From Neobacillus vireti (GTDB taxonomy: Bacteria > Bacillota > Bacilli > Bacillales > Cytobacillaceae): 64,000 bases of DNA. The notes beneath the pieces were generated by a model that was not told the DNA's origin, ran no database searches, and was given only the letters and a program-made list of their open reading frames with translations. The DNA lies in NCBI RefSeq assembly GCF_001026695.1, contig NZ_LDNB01000002.1, forward strand, positions 939,326 to 1,003,325, read 5' to 3'. Below, piece after piece: positions 34,600 to 42,706 of this stretch (position 1 is its first letter; each line of letters opens with the position of its first letter). The translations under genes were made by a program, and so were the position numbers.

Positions 34600-34700
34600 A
34601 CGGTTTGAAAGCAGAGTCAGTTTCAACAGAACCTCTAGAGTTATCCTTTTTGGATGCAAGAGCATCGAGTGCAAAATTGGCCGGTGAATTTGGTATATAA
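34600..34700 (+). pseudogene. Possible 3' gene remnant
   Basis: Within the 254-bp gap after the lipoprotein, one frame reads YGLKAESVSTEPLELSFLDA and continues to a stop at about 34700, with no start or ribosome site. It may be the tail of a lost gene. Nothing else is evident in the gap besides the hairpin at 34718. Confidence 0.2.
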
Positions 34701-34717
34701 GTAGCCTAATAAGAAAG

Positions 34718-34747
34718 GCAACCATCCTTTGTGTAAAGGATGGTTGC
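34718..34747. terminator. Bidirectional terminator
   Basis: GCAACCATCCTTT pairs perfectly with AAAGGATGGTTGC around GTGT, just past the end of the minus-strand DUF981 gene. Confidence 0.85.
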
Positions 34748-34762
34748 TCATTTTCATGATTC

Positions 34763-35491
34763 TTAGTGCCCCAGTGTGTGTATGATTAATCCTATATGAG
34801 TAAAATAATTCATAATACCGAATGCAGTCCAAATAATGCCAGTAATAGTCCATGCCCATTGATTGAATTTAAACAAACTTGGGCTTGGATTTTCTTTTTG
34901 GTTTACTGCGAAAAGAATAGCCCCAACACCTGTAAGAGCAAGTAACAAAGACATAAAAGTTGCTTCAATCATTGGATAATCAGCGAATAATCCGGAAATA
35001 GGTTCTTGAGGCGGTGCGGCAAATAAATGAAACGTAACACCAGCACATCCCATTGCAATAAGAGCAAATCCCATTGCAGCTCCGAAATAAGATATAGGCT
35101 TTAGTAAATATGGCAATTCCTTCCTTAACTTTTCAGATACTACAGTTGAATTGCTAGTATCAATCCCTTGTTTTAAATATAAATTTGCTTTTCTCCATAA
35201 TAGAACCGTTATGCCTAATAAAAGAACCCCAAAAGCTATGGATGATTCACCAAAGATAATATCATCAAATGGAAAGCCCATTTTTGAAAGCGGCCAAGTC
35301 AATGACATGTGAAATCCAGTTATCGTTAAAATGAGCCCTGGAATGGCAAAACCAATAGCCCAACCCTCTAAATGCCCAATTTTATTTGCATGTAAGTGAG
35401 AAAAAAATCTAACAATTAATAATAATCCAATACCTACTGATACGGCCATAATCGTATTATATACTGCTGTTGTTGACCATTCTATAACCAT
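34763..35491 (-). CDS. DUF981 family membrane protein
   Basis: 242 aa with about six membrane spans. The family signature is GFHMSLTWPLSKMGFPFDD followed by GESSIAFGVLLL, plus a second paired block (YFGAAMGFALIAMG). These proteins are of unknown function. AGAAGGTGG precedes the ATG. Monocistronic, ended by the hairpin at 34718. Confidence 0.8.
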   Translation of the reverse strand: MVIEWSTTAVYNTIMAVSVGIGLLLIVRFFSHLHANKIGHLEGWAIGFAIPGLILTITGFHMSLTWPLSKMGFPFDDIIFGESSIAFGVLLLGITVLLWRKANLYLKQGIDTSNSTVVSEKLRKELPYLLKPISYFGAAMGFALIAMGCAGVTFHLFAAPPQEPISGLFADYPMIEATFMSLLLALTGVGAILFAVNQKENPSPSLFKFNQWAWTITGIIWTAFGIMNYFTHIGLIIHTLGH

Positions 35492-35654
35492 AAGTTATAC
35501 CACCTTCTAGTTAAGTTAATAACTTTTCTAATATAATAACAAATTGTATAATACCCTTTTATTTAGAAAGATATGTAATCTTTTCCTAAAAAATTTTTTT
35601 GCTAGTTGTAAAATTATATGCAACTAGCTATCCTCAGGAAAAAAATTGTGAAAG

Positions 35655-35720
35655 AATATACTTAAACAAACGGGTGCATGAGTTTAACAACGGAGGTAGC
35701 TATGGTACCTCCTTTTCTTA
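35655..35720 (+). repeat. Recurrent intergenic element, copy 1
   Basis: TACTTAAACAAACGGGTGC followed by GAGTTTAACAACGG and a hairpin (GGAGGTAGC/GGTACCTCC, 35692-35712) with a short T-run. Shares its layout with elements at 35957, 37097, 39047, 63273 and 63783. Confidence 0.6.
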
Positions 35721-35766
35721 TTAGTTTAATGGATATGTATGATATATTTTGTTCAGGAGGTGTATC

Positions 35767-35928
35767 ATGCAAAAGGCAATCGTAGTTTATTATGTTACCG
35801 ATAAGAAGAATAACTTAAGTGATTTAAATCAACTTTTGCAAGAGGGATGGAAGGTTGTCTCTCAGAGTGCTATGTCAGGTGGTTCAGTTTCAACAGTTTA
35901 TTCACTTGTTATATTAGAGAAAAATTAG
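35767..35928 (+). CDS. DUF4177-like micro-protein
   Basis: 53 aa, below the usual ORF cut-off. It begins MQKAIVVYYVTDKKNNLSD, then LNQLLQEGWKVVSQS, and ends YSLVILEKN. The LN-x-LL-x-x-GWKVV pattern and the VILEK ending are characteristic of short DUF4177-type proteins. CAGGAGGTG lies 4 nt before the ATG. A copy of the recurrent intergenic element follows directly. Confidence 0.75.
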   Translation: MQKAIVVYYVTDKKNNLSDLNQLLQEGWKVVSQSAMSGGSVSTVYSLVILEKN

Positions 35929-35956
35929 GAAACACTGCTTCGGGATCCATTGCACT

Positions 35957-36030
35957 AACGGGTGCTAGAGTTGAAGATGATGATCGCTGCGGCGGTCTTT
36001 TTTCTTCTTGTACGAACGTTTAGTTGAAGA
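35957..36030 (+). repeat. Recurrent intergenic element, copy 2
   Basis: CACTAACGGGTGCTAGAGTT, then GAAGATGATGATCGCTGCGG with CGGTCTTTTTTCTTCTTG, then a right part with GTTTAGTTGAAGAA. The fullest left half of the family; the GATCGC/GCGGTC stem plus T-run acts as a terminator. Confidence 0.7.
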
Positions 36031-36072
36031 ACAAAATTAAAACCCATTCTTAACAGAATGAGTTTTGTCTTT

Positions 36073-36477
36073 CTAACTAGTGGTCGCTGTATTAGTATCA
36101 GTAGAAGTACGGTAGCCCAGTTTTTTATAAAAACCCTCTGCCTGTGTTTGCCCGTGTAATTTTACCTGAGATACTCCCTTTTCTTCTGCGATTTTTTCCA
36201 ATGCTTTTATAATTATTTTGCCTTGACCAAATTTACGGTATGGCTTTAAGATACAAATTCTTTCTAATTTTCCTAAGCCATCAACAAATCTAATTCTTCC
36301 CGTTCCGACTGGTTGTTCATTGTAATAGACTAATATGTGTTCACATTGTCCATCCAGTGTGTCAAATTCATCTAGTTCATCTTCTAGTGGAACGCCTTGT
36401 TCCTCCACGAACACTTCTATCCTTATATTAAAAGCTACCCTTAAATCATCTTCCGATGAGATTCTTTTTGACTCCAT
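36073..36477 (-). CDS. GNAT acetyltransferase with unusual C-terminus
   Basis: 134 aa, ElaA/YitI-style GNAT. Acetyl-CoA-binding region LERICILKPYRKFGQGKIII and FYKKLGY are recognisable. The usual family ending (about 15 residues ending in a conserved hydrophobic strand) is replaced by RTSTDTNTATTS, suggesting a frameshift or 3' rearrangement next to the recurrent element. AAAGGAATG precedes the ATG. Divergent from marR and close enough to share its operator. Confidence 0.75.
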   Translation of the reverse strand: MESKRISSEDDLRVAFNIRIEVFVEEQGVPLEDELDEFDTLDGQCEHILVYYNEQPVGTGRIRFVDGLGKLERICILKPYRKFGQGKIIIKALEKIAEEKGVSQVKLHGQTQAEGFYKKLGYRTSTDTNTATTS

Positions 36478-36559
36478 TTTTATTCATTCCTTTCTGGATT
36501 TATTTTTGTAATTAAATCAGTCATAATTAAAATAACTTCCAAATGAGTATAAACGAAAA

Positions 36560-36585
36560 TTTTTTGTTGTAAATACAACAAAAAA
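36560..36585. promoter_or_regulatory. Perfect palindromic operator between gnat and marR
   Basis: TTTTTTGTTGTA and TACAACAAAAAA form a perfect 12+12 inverted repeat with a 2-bp centre, 21 bp before marR in the divergent spacer. Size and symmetry match MarR-family sites (YkoM/OhrR type), so self-repression and control of the divergent GNAT gene are likely. Confidence 0.8.
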
Positions 36586-36606
36586 ACGAAAGGATGGTAT
36601 TTAAAA

Positions 36607-37056
36607 GTGGAAATTCTTCGTGAAATTGGAATGATAGCAAGAGCATTAGACTCTATCAGTAATATTGAATTTAAAGAATATGACCTTACAAAAGGGCAGT
36701 ATTTGTATTTGGTTCGAATATTTGAAAATCCAGGAATTATACAGGATAAGTTGGCAGAAATGATTAAAGTAGACAGAACAACAGCAGCTCGTGCAATTAA
36801 AAAACTTGAAATGCAGGGTTTTATAGAAAAAAGAGATGATGATATTAATAAAAAAATAAAAAAACTATTTCCAACTGAAAAAGGGAAGAACGTTTATCCT
36901 TTTTTAAAAAGAGAGGGGGAGTATTCCAATATGGTTGCACTAAATGGATTCTCCCCTGAAGAAACAAAAGCAATTTTTCAGCTTCTTCATCGGGTTAGAA
37001 AGAATATAGAGGTAGAGTGGGACTTTGTAAAAAAGGGAAATAAGAGAGATTACTAA
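36607..37056 (+). CDS. MarR family transcriptional regulator
   Basis: 149 aa winged-helix protein: KGQYLYLVRIFENPGIIQDK, then MIKVDRTTAARAIKKLEMQG (recognition helix) and the wing FIEKRDDDINKKIKKLFPTE. Starts with GTG preceded by GAAAGGATGG. The perfect palindrome upstream is its likely site. Its ligand is not predictable; the divergent acetyltransferase suggests a detoxification theme. Confidence 0.88.
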   Translation: MEILREIGMIARALDSISNIEFKEYDLTKGQYLYLVRIFENPGIIQDKLAEMIKVDRTTAARAIKKLEMQGFIEKRDDDINKKIKKLFPTEKGKNVYPFLKREGEYSNMVALNGFSPEETKAIFQLLHRVRKNIEVEWDFVKKGNKRDY

Positions 37057-37089
37057 ATGGTTTAGAATCATATTGTGAAGAAATGTACT

Positions 37090-37225
37090 TATGCTAACCG
37101 GGTGCTAGAGTTGAACATTTGTCGATTATTTATAAAGCATCTAACGGGGGCAAGGCTTTGAGATCAGCGCTTTCATTTTGGCAGCTTTTCTTGTTCTAAC
37201 GGGGCAGGTTAACGGAAGAAGGAGA
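37090..37225 (+). repeat. Recurrent intergenic element, copy 3 (both halves)
   Basis: Left half GCTAACCGGGTGCTAGAGTT; a second internal start CATCTAACGGGGGCAAGGC; right half CTTGTTCTAACGGGGCAGGT followed by TAACGGAAGAAGGAG. The 225-bp gap between marR and the Imm26 gene holds only this element. Confidence 0.65.
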
Positions 37226-37281
37226 GTCGAGTTGAAACGTAGAATGTATTATCAATATGTTCTAAGAGTGTGGTGATTTTA

Positions 37282-37719
37282 ATGGCAGGAAAGAAACGTA
37301 AACGAATCAAAATTGGGGATGTATATGCTATACCTTTGCCTAATGGCAAATATGCTTACGGTAGAATATTTAAAGATGCTGGCATAGGAATTTATAAACA
37401 TATCGCAGATAGTATTGAAGACATTCCGAAGGGTGAGGAGTACCAATTTATTGTTGGTGTATATGAATATGTTCTAAAATCAGGAGATTGGACAGTTGTT
37501 GAAAATCGCCCATTTAAAAGTGATGATGAAGCATATCCACCTCCATCTTGTATCATTGATAGTATTTCAAGTGAATATTCCATTTACCATAAAGGGGAAA
37601 TTCGAAGTGCAACAAAATCGGAATGTGAAGGATTAGAAGTGGCGGCAGTTTGGGCGGATAATCATATCATTGATAGAATTATGGGCGATGATAAGTGGCA
37701 CAAAGATGATAAAATTTAA
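37282..37719 (+). CDS. Imm26 family immunity-like protein
   Basis: 145 aa. The block KIGDVYAIPLPNGKYAYGRI followed by FKDAGIGIYKH is the hallmark of the Imm26 domain, found in immunity proteins of polymorphic toxin systems and in orphan copies. No cognate toxin is next to it, so it may be an orphan immunity gene or a stray cassette. The ATG at 37282 has TGGTG 8 nt upstream. It lies between two copies of the recurrent element. Confidence 0.75.
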   Translation: MAGKKRKRIKIGDVYAIPLPNGKYAYGRIFKDAGIGIYKHIADSIEDIPKGEEYQFIVGVYEYVLKSGDWTVVENRPFKSDDEAYPPPSCIIDSISSEYSIYHKGEIRSATKSECEGLEVAAVWADNHIIDRIMGDDKWHKDDKI

Positions 37720-37871
37720 TTTTTCCTTGCTACCCTAATGGGTGAAATCCTTTAACAAGGGATGTATTTTTCTTATTGAAGTAAACGGACAGCATTCCTA
37801 TAAGAAGGATTACAAAGTGTTGGGGAAGAAAATACCTATTAGGATTAGAAAAAGGATGGGTGAGTTATATA
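37720..37871 (+). repeat. Degenerate intergenic element, copy 4
   Basis: CCCTAATGGGTGAAATCCTT and TATAAGAAGGATTAC resemble decayed left and right halves of the family. Nothing else was found in this gap. Confidence 0.35.
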
Positions 37872-38750
37872 ATGATTATTAATACAGATTTAGTAATAAG
37901 ATTAATAAACGAACAGTATCCAGAATGGTCTGAGTTATATATTACGCCTGTAAAAAATGGAGGAAATGATAATAGAACTTTTCATCTAGGCGATTATATG
38001 AGTGTTAGGTTACCAAGTGCAGCAGACTATGCTCCACAAGTAGAAAAAGAACAAAAGTGGCTTCCGATTTTAGCTGAAAAACTTTCATTACCAATTCCTG
38101 TTCCAATAGCAAAAGGAAATCCGAATGAAGAATATCCCTGGTCCTGGTCCATCAATAAGTGGCTTGAGGGAGAACCCCTATCGCATAACAATATTGAAAA
38201 CCTTAATCAGATTGCAAAAGACTTGGGGTTATTTTTAATAGAGTTACAAGCCATCGATACTGACGAAGGTCCATTAGCTGGTAAGCATAATTTTTATAGA
38301 GGTGGGTCTTTATCTATTTACAATGATGAAACCCGAAATGCTATTGAGAACAACAAAGAGGATTTTGATGGAGGTTTATTGAGTGAAATATGGCAGTTAG
38401 CTTTAGATTCTGAATGGGAATCAAAGCCTGTGTGGGTACACGGTGATATAGCACCAGGGAATTTGTTAGTTAAAGATGGAAAGCTCTGTGCTGTTATTGA
38501 TTTTGGTATTTTGGGAGTAGGAGACCCTTCTTGCGATGCAGCAATAGCTTGGAATTTCTTTGATGATTCCAGTAGAAAAGTGTTCAAGAATGAAATAAAT
38601 TTAGACGAGGCAACCTGGAATAGAGCACGAGGATGGGCTCTATGGAAGGCATTGATAACATATGATGCTCAAAAAAATTCTGATAAAGTAAAAGCAAAAG
38701 AAGCATATAATACTATTCAGATAATAGTTGAAGATTACAAAAAAAATTAG
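37872..38750 (+). CDS. Aminoglycoside phosphotransferase-like kinase
   Basis: 292 aa, APH/choline-kinase fold. The catalytic loop WVHGDIAPGNLL (HGDxxxxN) and the metal motif AVIDFGILGVGDP are intact; an N-terminal nucleotide lobe precedes them. Family members phosphorylate aminoglycosides, macrolides or small metabolites. The substrate here is unknown. The ATG at 37872 follows AAAGGATGGGTGAG. Confidence 0.82.
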   Translation: MIINTDLVIRLINEQYPEWSELYITPVKNGGNDNRTFHLGDYMSVRLPSAADYAPQVEKEQKWLPILAEKLSLPIPVPIAKGNPNEEYPWSWSINKWLEGEPLSHNNIENLNQIAKDLGLFLIELQAIDTDEGPLAGKHNFYRGGSLSIYNDETRNAIENNKEDFDGGLLSEIWQLALDSEWESKPVWVHGDIAPGNLLVKDGKLCAVIDFGILGVGDPSCDAAIAWNFFDDSSRKVFKNEINLDEATWNRARGWALWKALITYDAQKNSDKVKAKEAYNTIQIIVEDYKKN

Positions 38751-38834
38751 TTCAATAAGAAGTGCTTTTTTTATTGGAGTAGGAACAAGAGAGTTAAATA
38801 AAAAAGAATCTATTAATAATGAGGGGATGATTTT

Positions 38835-39041
38835 TTGATTAGTCTATTGGAAAATGTATTCCAATTATCAGCGGTAATACTACTCCTATGTTCATTCTAT
38901 TATTATCGACATTTTAAAAAAATTAAAAGAGAAAGAAAATTAACCTTATTTGAATTTTTAATTTATGTAATAACTCAAGTTGCACTTTATCTTTGTGCAG
39001 GTAGTTATCTACTTTTGTTTTTGGATAGAAATTTTGGATAG
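38835..39041 (+). CDS. Small two-TM membrane protein
   Basis: 68 aa from TTG, with GAGGGGATG upstream. Two hydrophobic helices (about 8-24 and 40-62) are joined by a basic loop HFKKIKRERKLTLFEF. No known family. A copy of the recurrent element follows within a few bases. Confidence 0.6.
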   Translation: MISLLENVFQLSAVILLLCSFYYYRHFKKIKRERKLTLFEFLIYVITQVALYLCAGSYLLLFLDRNFG

Positions 39042-39125
39042 AGATACTTAAACAAACGGTTGCTGCGGCGACTTTTTTTCTTTTTCCTCGAACCTAGCAG
39101 GTTGAAGAAGGACTTTTCCAATTTT
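39042..39125 (+). repeat. Recurrent intergenic element, copy 5
   Basis: GATACTTAAACAAACGGTTG, a GCTGCGGCGAC stem with T-run, then CTAGCAGGTTGAAGAAGGAC as the right half. Confidence 0.6.
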
Positions 39126-39161
39126 TAACGAACTTCCTATTATAACCGTTATAAAGGATGG

Positions 39162-39983
39162 GTGGTATTTATAGGAGAGCAAATTAATTTTTATATTGAT
39201 GACAAAATTAAAAAAAGTATAATCGAGAAACTCCGGGACGCCGGTTGTGTTTTCGCAGAAGAAGAGGCCAAACTTCTTATATCTGAGGCTCGGACATTGG
39301 ATGGCCTCTTCACTATGGTTAATCTTCGGATAACTGGTATCCCCCTTGAACATGTCCTCGGTTGGGCGGAGTTCTGCGGCATCAGGATAGCAGTAGACCA
39401 AGGAGTCTTCGTCCCGCGCCGCCGTACTGAGTATCTCGTCCAAAACGCTGTTGCCATTTCAATTCCTGGAGCCAAAGTCGTTGATCTCTGCTGTGGTACT
39501 GGCGCGGTGGGTGTCGCGATAGCCAATGCTCTGGGGTGGATTGAGTTGTATGCAGTCGACATCGACCCAACTGCTGTGCGCTGTGCCCGCCGCAATGTTA
39601 CTAGCCAAGGTGGGCTCGTCTATGAAGGTGACCTTTATGAACCACTACCAGCCAAATTGCGTGGGAAAGTCAATATTCTGGTAGCAAACGCACCTTACGT
39701 ACCTACCACGGCAATCACGCTGCTTCCCCAGGACGCACGTCTCCATGAACCAAAGGCGGCGCTTGACGGAGGAGATGATGGACATGATATTCAGCGAAGA
39801 GTGGCAGAAGAAGCATCTCTCTGGCTGGCTCCGGGCGGGCATCTATTAGTAGAGACAAGCCAAATGCAGGCACATCAGACTTTTGAAATCTTTAGCCAAT
39901 ACGGACTAATACCTCAGTTAGCACACAATGATAAGCTGGACGCTACTATTGTAATTGGAACCAAGCCTACCCCTCTAGAATAA
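39162..39983 (+). CDS. PrmC-related protein N5-glutamine methyltransferase-like protein
   Basis: 273 aa. SAM site VVDLCCGTGAVGVAIANALG and the substrate motif NAPYVPT (NPPY in true PrmC/HemK) place it in the PrmC-related subgroup common in actinobacteria; PrmC methylates release factors, while the target of this subgroup is unsettled. From about 39228 the DNA is clearly GC-richer (near 55% in places) than its surroundings (about 33%), a sign of transfer; the first about 22 codons are AT-rich and look local. The GTG start is uncertain, with AAAGGA only a few bases away. Confidence 0.75.
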   Translation: MVFIGEQINFYIDDKIKKSIIEKLRDAGCVFAEEEAKLLISEARTLDGLFTMVNLRITGIPLEHVLGWAEFCGIRIAVDQGVFVPRRRTEYLVQNAVAISIPGAKVVDLCCGTGAVGVAIANALGWIELYAVDIDPTAVRCARRNVTSQGGLVYEGDLYEPLPAKLRGKVNILVANAPYVPTTAITLLPQDARLHEPKAALDGGDDGHDIQRRVAEEASLWLAPGGHLLVETSQMQAHQTFEIFSQYGLIPQLAHNDKLDATIVIGTKPTPLE

Positions 39984-40013
39984 ATGAGGGAAGCTATTAT
40001 TTTCGCTGTATTA

Positions 40014-40057
40014 AAGGGGGAGAACCCCGACGTGCTACACTGAGGATCTGACTTTTT
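40014..40057 (+). repeat. Decayed GGGTCTGAC-type palindrome
   Basis: AAAGGGGGAGAACCCC, GACGTGCTA and GGATCTGACTTTTTT remain of the dispersed family. Confidence 0.5.
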
Positions 40058-40082
40058 TAAAATTGATCGTATTGCTGCGGGC

Positions 40083-40499
40083 TTATTGAACTTCTCTTAA
40101 GCCCTTTCCTTCATGAATCTCTCGAATCCCTTCCTCGCAAACCCCATAAGAACGCCAAGAACAAGTTTCGCAAACTACCTGAATATCGGAGGGAACGACA
40201 TGCTTGCGGATACGGGACTCAATGTCGTCCCAATTCAGAATTTGGCCGATTTTAAGGTTCATTTTGTCTAAGATAATGGCATCTCGTTCATAGATCTGGT
40301 CGTTTTGGCAATGATATTCGCCTGAGTTAGGGTACTTTTCGCATAACTCATCTGGTCCCTTTACGAGCTGAATCAACGTTTTTGGGTTGTTTCTCAAGAT
40401 TTGATGCAATCGCGTCATATTTTCTACGTATTCTTGGGAATAACCCATTCCCCGATAGCCTAAAAGGCAAAAAAGATGATGTCCTCGCAGCTTATACAT
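40083..40499 (-). CDS. DUF1284 family protein
   Basis: 138 aa. The start YKLRGHHLFCLLGYRGMGYS is diagnostic of DUF1284. Cysteines in the body (CEKYP, YHCQND, VCETCSW, GVCEEG) could bind a metal or iron-sulfur centre. Function unknown. GGGGGAAG precedes the ATG. Confidence 0.85.
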   Translation of the reverse strand: MYKLRGHHLFCLLGYRGMGYSQEYVENMTRLHQILRNNPKTLIQLVKGPDELCEKYPNSGEYHCQNDQIYERDAIILDKMNLKIGQILNWDDIESRIRKHVVPSDIQVVCETCSWRSYGVCEEGIREIHEGKGLREVQ

Positions 40500-40771
40500 A
40501 ATCTTCCCCCAGTGTGTTTACTCCCTTGGATTTAAAAGTAAACTTTAAAGTGTATATTTTTTATCTTAACATATGATACTTAATCAATTGATAATTTTAA
40601 AAACTGACTGTTGAAAAATATTTAATTTATATTAGCGATTTTTAGCTAATAACCTAATGGAAAATATGGTTTTATAGAAGGTTAAGATGAAATTTTGTTG
40701 AACTTGTAAAGAAGAAGAAAAATTTCAGTTTTATTCAAGTTAGAAAAAATTATTAAAAGGAGTGAATAATT

Positions 40772-41614
40772 TTGGGTAGTACAATTCCGGAAATTACACT
40801 AAATGATGGGATTAAAGTGCCGGTGATCGGTTTGGGTACATATAAACTAAAGGGAAATGAAGGTGTCAATTCAATCCTAAGTGCAATTGATATCGGCTAT
40901 CGACTTATCGACTCAGCGTATAATTATGAAAATGAAGGAACGGTAGGGGAGGCCGTTAGACGCAGTTCTGTTCCAAGAGAAGAATTAAAAATAACATCCA
41001 AATTGCCAGGCCGCTATCAATCGTATGACCAAGCGTTTACGACCATTCAGGAATCATTATTTCGTGCAAATCTTGATTATTACGACTTTTACCTGATTCA
41101 TTGGCCAAACCCTAAACATGATACATATGTAGAAGCGTGGCAAGCATTAATTGACGCTAAAAAAGAAGGCCTTATACGTTCCATTGGTGTCTGTAATTTC
41201 TTACCTGAGCATTTGGAGCGCTTAGAAAAGGAAACTGGCGTAAAACCCAGCATGAATCAAATTGAGTTACATCCATTTTTCAATCAAGCACCGCAAAGAA
41301 AATGGCATGAAGAGAATAATATACAGACTGAATCTTGGAGTCCATTAGCGCGAGCAAGTGAGGTTTTACAAAATGATACGATTCAACAGATTGCCGAACA
41401 GCATAACAAGTCAATTTCACAAATAATATTACGTTGGCATTATCAGCTTGGGGCCATTTCCATTCCGAAATCTGCAGCTCCTGCACGGCAGCTTGAAAAT
41501 ATATCTATTTTCGACTTTACCCTTGACGATAAGGACATGTGCATGATTTCAGGATTAACTCGGGCGGATGGCAGAATGAACAATCAAGATCCTGCTTCAT
41601 ATGAAGAATTTTAA
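40772..41614 (+). CDS. Aldo/keto reductase
   Basis: 280 aa TIM-barrel NADPH-dependent reductase like B. subtilis YvgN/YtbE, acting on aldehydes such as methylglyoxal. The tetrad is visible: LIDSAYNYENE (D and Y), ITSKLPG (K) and LIHWPNP (H), plus the NADPH-site IPKSAAPAR. Starts with TTG; AAGGAGTG is 8 nt upstream. Terminated by a strong bidirectional hairpin. Confidence 0.9.
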   Translation: MGSTIPEITLNDGIKVPVIGLGTYKLKGNEGVNSILSAIDIGYRLIDSAYNYENEGTVGEAVRRSSVPREELKITSKLPGRYQSYDQAFTTIQESLFRANLDYYDFYLIHWPNPKHDTYVEAWQALIDAKKEGLIRSIGVCNFLPEHLERLEKETGVKPSMNQIELHPFFNQAPQRKWHEENNIQTESWSPLARASEVLQNDTIQQIAEQHNKSISQIILRWHYQLGAISIPKSAAPARQLENISIFDFTLDDKDMCMISGLTRADGRMNNQDPASYEEF

Positions 41615-41625
41615 ACTCATCAGTT

Positions 41626-41665
41626 AAAAACCCATCACTAATATTAATTAGTGATGGGTTTTTTT
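41626..41665. terminator. Bidirectional terminator
   Basis: AAAAACCCATCACTAAT pairs with ATTAGTGATGGGTTTTT, with A- and T-runs on either side; it serves the convergent aldo/keto reductase and DUF3243 genes. Confidence 0.93.
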
Positions 41666-41677
41666 AATAATATTCGA

Positions 41678-41974
41678 TTATTCCTGCACTAAACGTACAA
41701 GCATATGAGACAGTTTGTGTTGTTCTTCCTCAGTCCCCACGTTCCAAAGCTCTTGTAATAAACGCTCTTCCGAATTTTTTGGTGACTGCTTATCGGCGAG
41801 ATAATCGGCCACCTTTTGTGCGGAATTGGCTAATTGCTCCTCATCCATCCCTAGTTTTTTACCTAAATCCACCTTTCCTCTCAAATATTCTCTGAAATCA
41901 TCAAAACTTGTTAGGGAATCTCCGTTTTTATAAATATGGTTTTCTATTTCTTGGTCATTTAACTGCTTATCCAC
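41678..41974 (-). CDS. DUF3243 family protein
   Basis: 98 aa, helical. FDDFREYLRGKVDLGKKLGM, AQKVADYLADK and EERLLQELWNVGTEEEQHKL match DUF3243 (B. subtilis YmfJ type), of unknown function. I use the GTG at 41974, since AAGGAG is 8 nt upstream; the longer frame would start inside that site. Confidence 0.85.
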   Translation of the reverse strand: MDKQLNDQEIENHIYKNGDSLTSFDDFREYLRGKVDLGKKLGMDEEQLANSAQKVADYLADKQSPKNSEERLLQELWNVGTEEEQHKLSHMLVRLVQE

Positions 41975-42131
41975 GAATATCACTCCTTATTTATTGTCCA
42001 ACACTGGTTTAATGTGCATAGACTATACATACCCTTTGTCCTACTAGATAAAACATTTTTTTAGATTACAATAAAGAGGACTCGTTATAATTTTAAGGAA
42101 GACTAACTGAAACCTAGATGAGGTGATATTT

Positions 42132-42674
42132 ATGTTATTTGAAAAAGAAAATATAAATGTGCGCCAATTGCAGCAAGAGGACAAGTATTTACTTGTTAAA
42201 TGGCTTTCGAATCCTTCCGTTCTTGAATTTTATGAAGGGCGGGACAATCCGTTTGATTTGGAAAAAGTAAATAAGAAGTTTTATAATCGGGAGAATGGTG
42301 TTTTTAGATATGTGGTCGAGTACGAAGGGATAAGTATCGGATACATACAGATCTATCATGTGAATGAGTCAACAAGTCCAATTGATGATCATGATGAAGA
42401 AGAAACAGTTTTTGGCATGGACCAGTTCATTGGCGAAACCGAATATTGGAACAGAGGAATTGGGACATTACTTGTAAAGTCGATGGTGGAGTATTTAATT
42501 GCGCAGAACCAAGCGACTCGGGTAATTATGGATCCTCAAATATCGAATTTACGCGCATTATCATGTTACGAAAAGTGTGGTTTTAAGAAGATTCGATTAC
42601 TCTCGAAACACGAATTACACGAAGGAAAATATCGAGATTGTTGGTTAATTGAATATAAAAATTCTTCTTTATGA
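42132..42674 (+). CDS. AAC(6')-like aminoglycoside N-acetyltransferase
   Basis: 180 aa GNAT. FGMDQFIGETEYWNRGIGTL, VIMDPQISNLRAL and HELHEGKYRDCWLIEY parallel the acetyltransferase half of the bifunctional AAC(6')-APH(2'') enzyme as I recall it (GMDQFIGEPNYWSKGIGT, HELHEGKKEDC). It may acetylate aminoglycosides; activity is not proven by sequence. GATGAGGTGA lies 6 nt before the ATG at 42132. A second GNAT gene follows after 32 bp. Confidence 0.8.
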   Translation: MLFEKENINVRQLQQEDKYLLVKWLSNPSVLEFYEGRDNPFDLEKVNKKFYNRENGVFRYVVEYEGISIGYIQIYHVNESTSPIDDHDEEETVFGMDQFIGETEYWNRGIGTLLVKSMVEYLIAQNQATRVIMDPQISNLRALSCYEKCGFKKIRLLSKHELHEGKYRDCWLIEYKNSSL

Positions 42675-42706
42675 AACTACAATTATTTTCTGGGGGAGTG
42701 TTGGAG

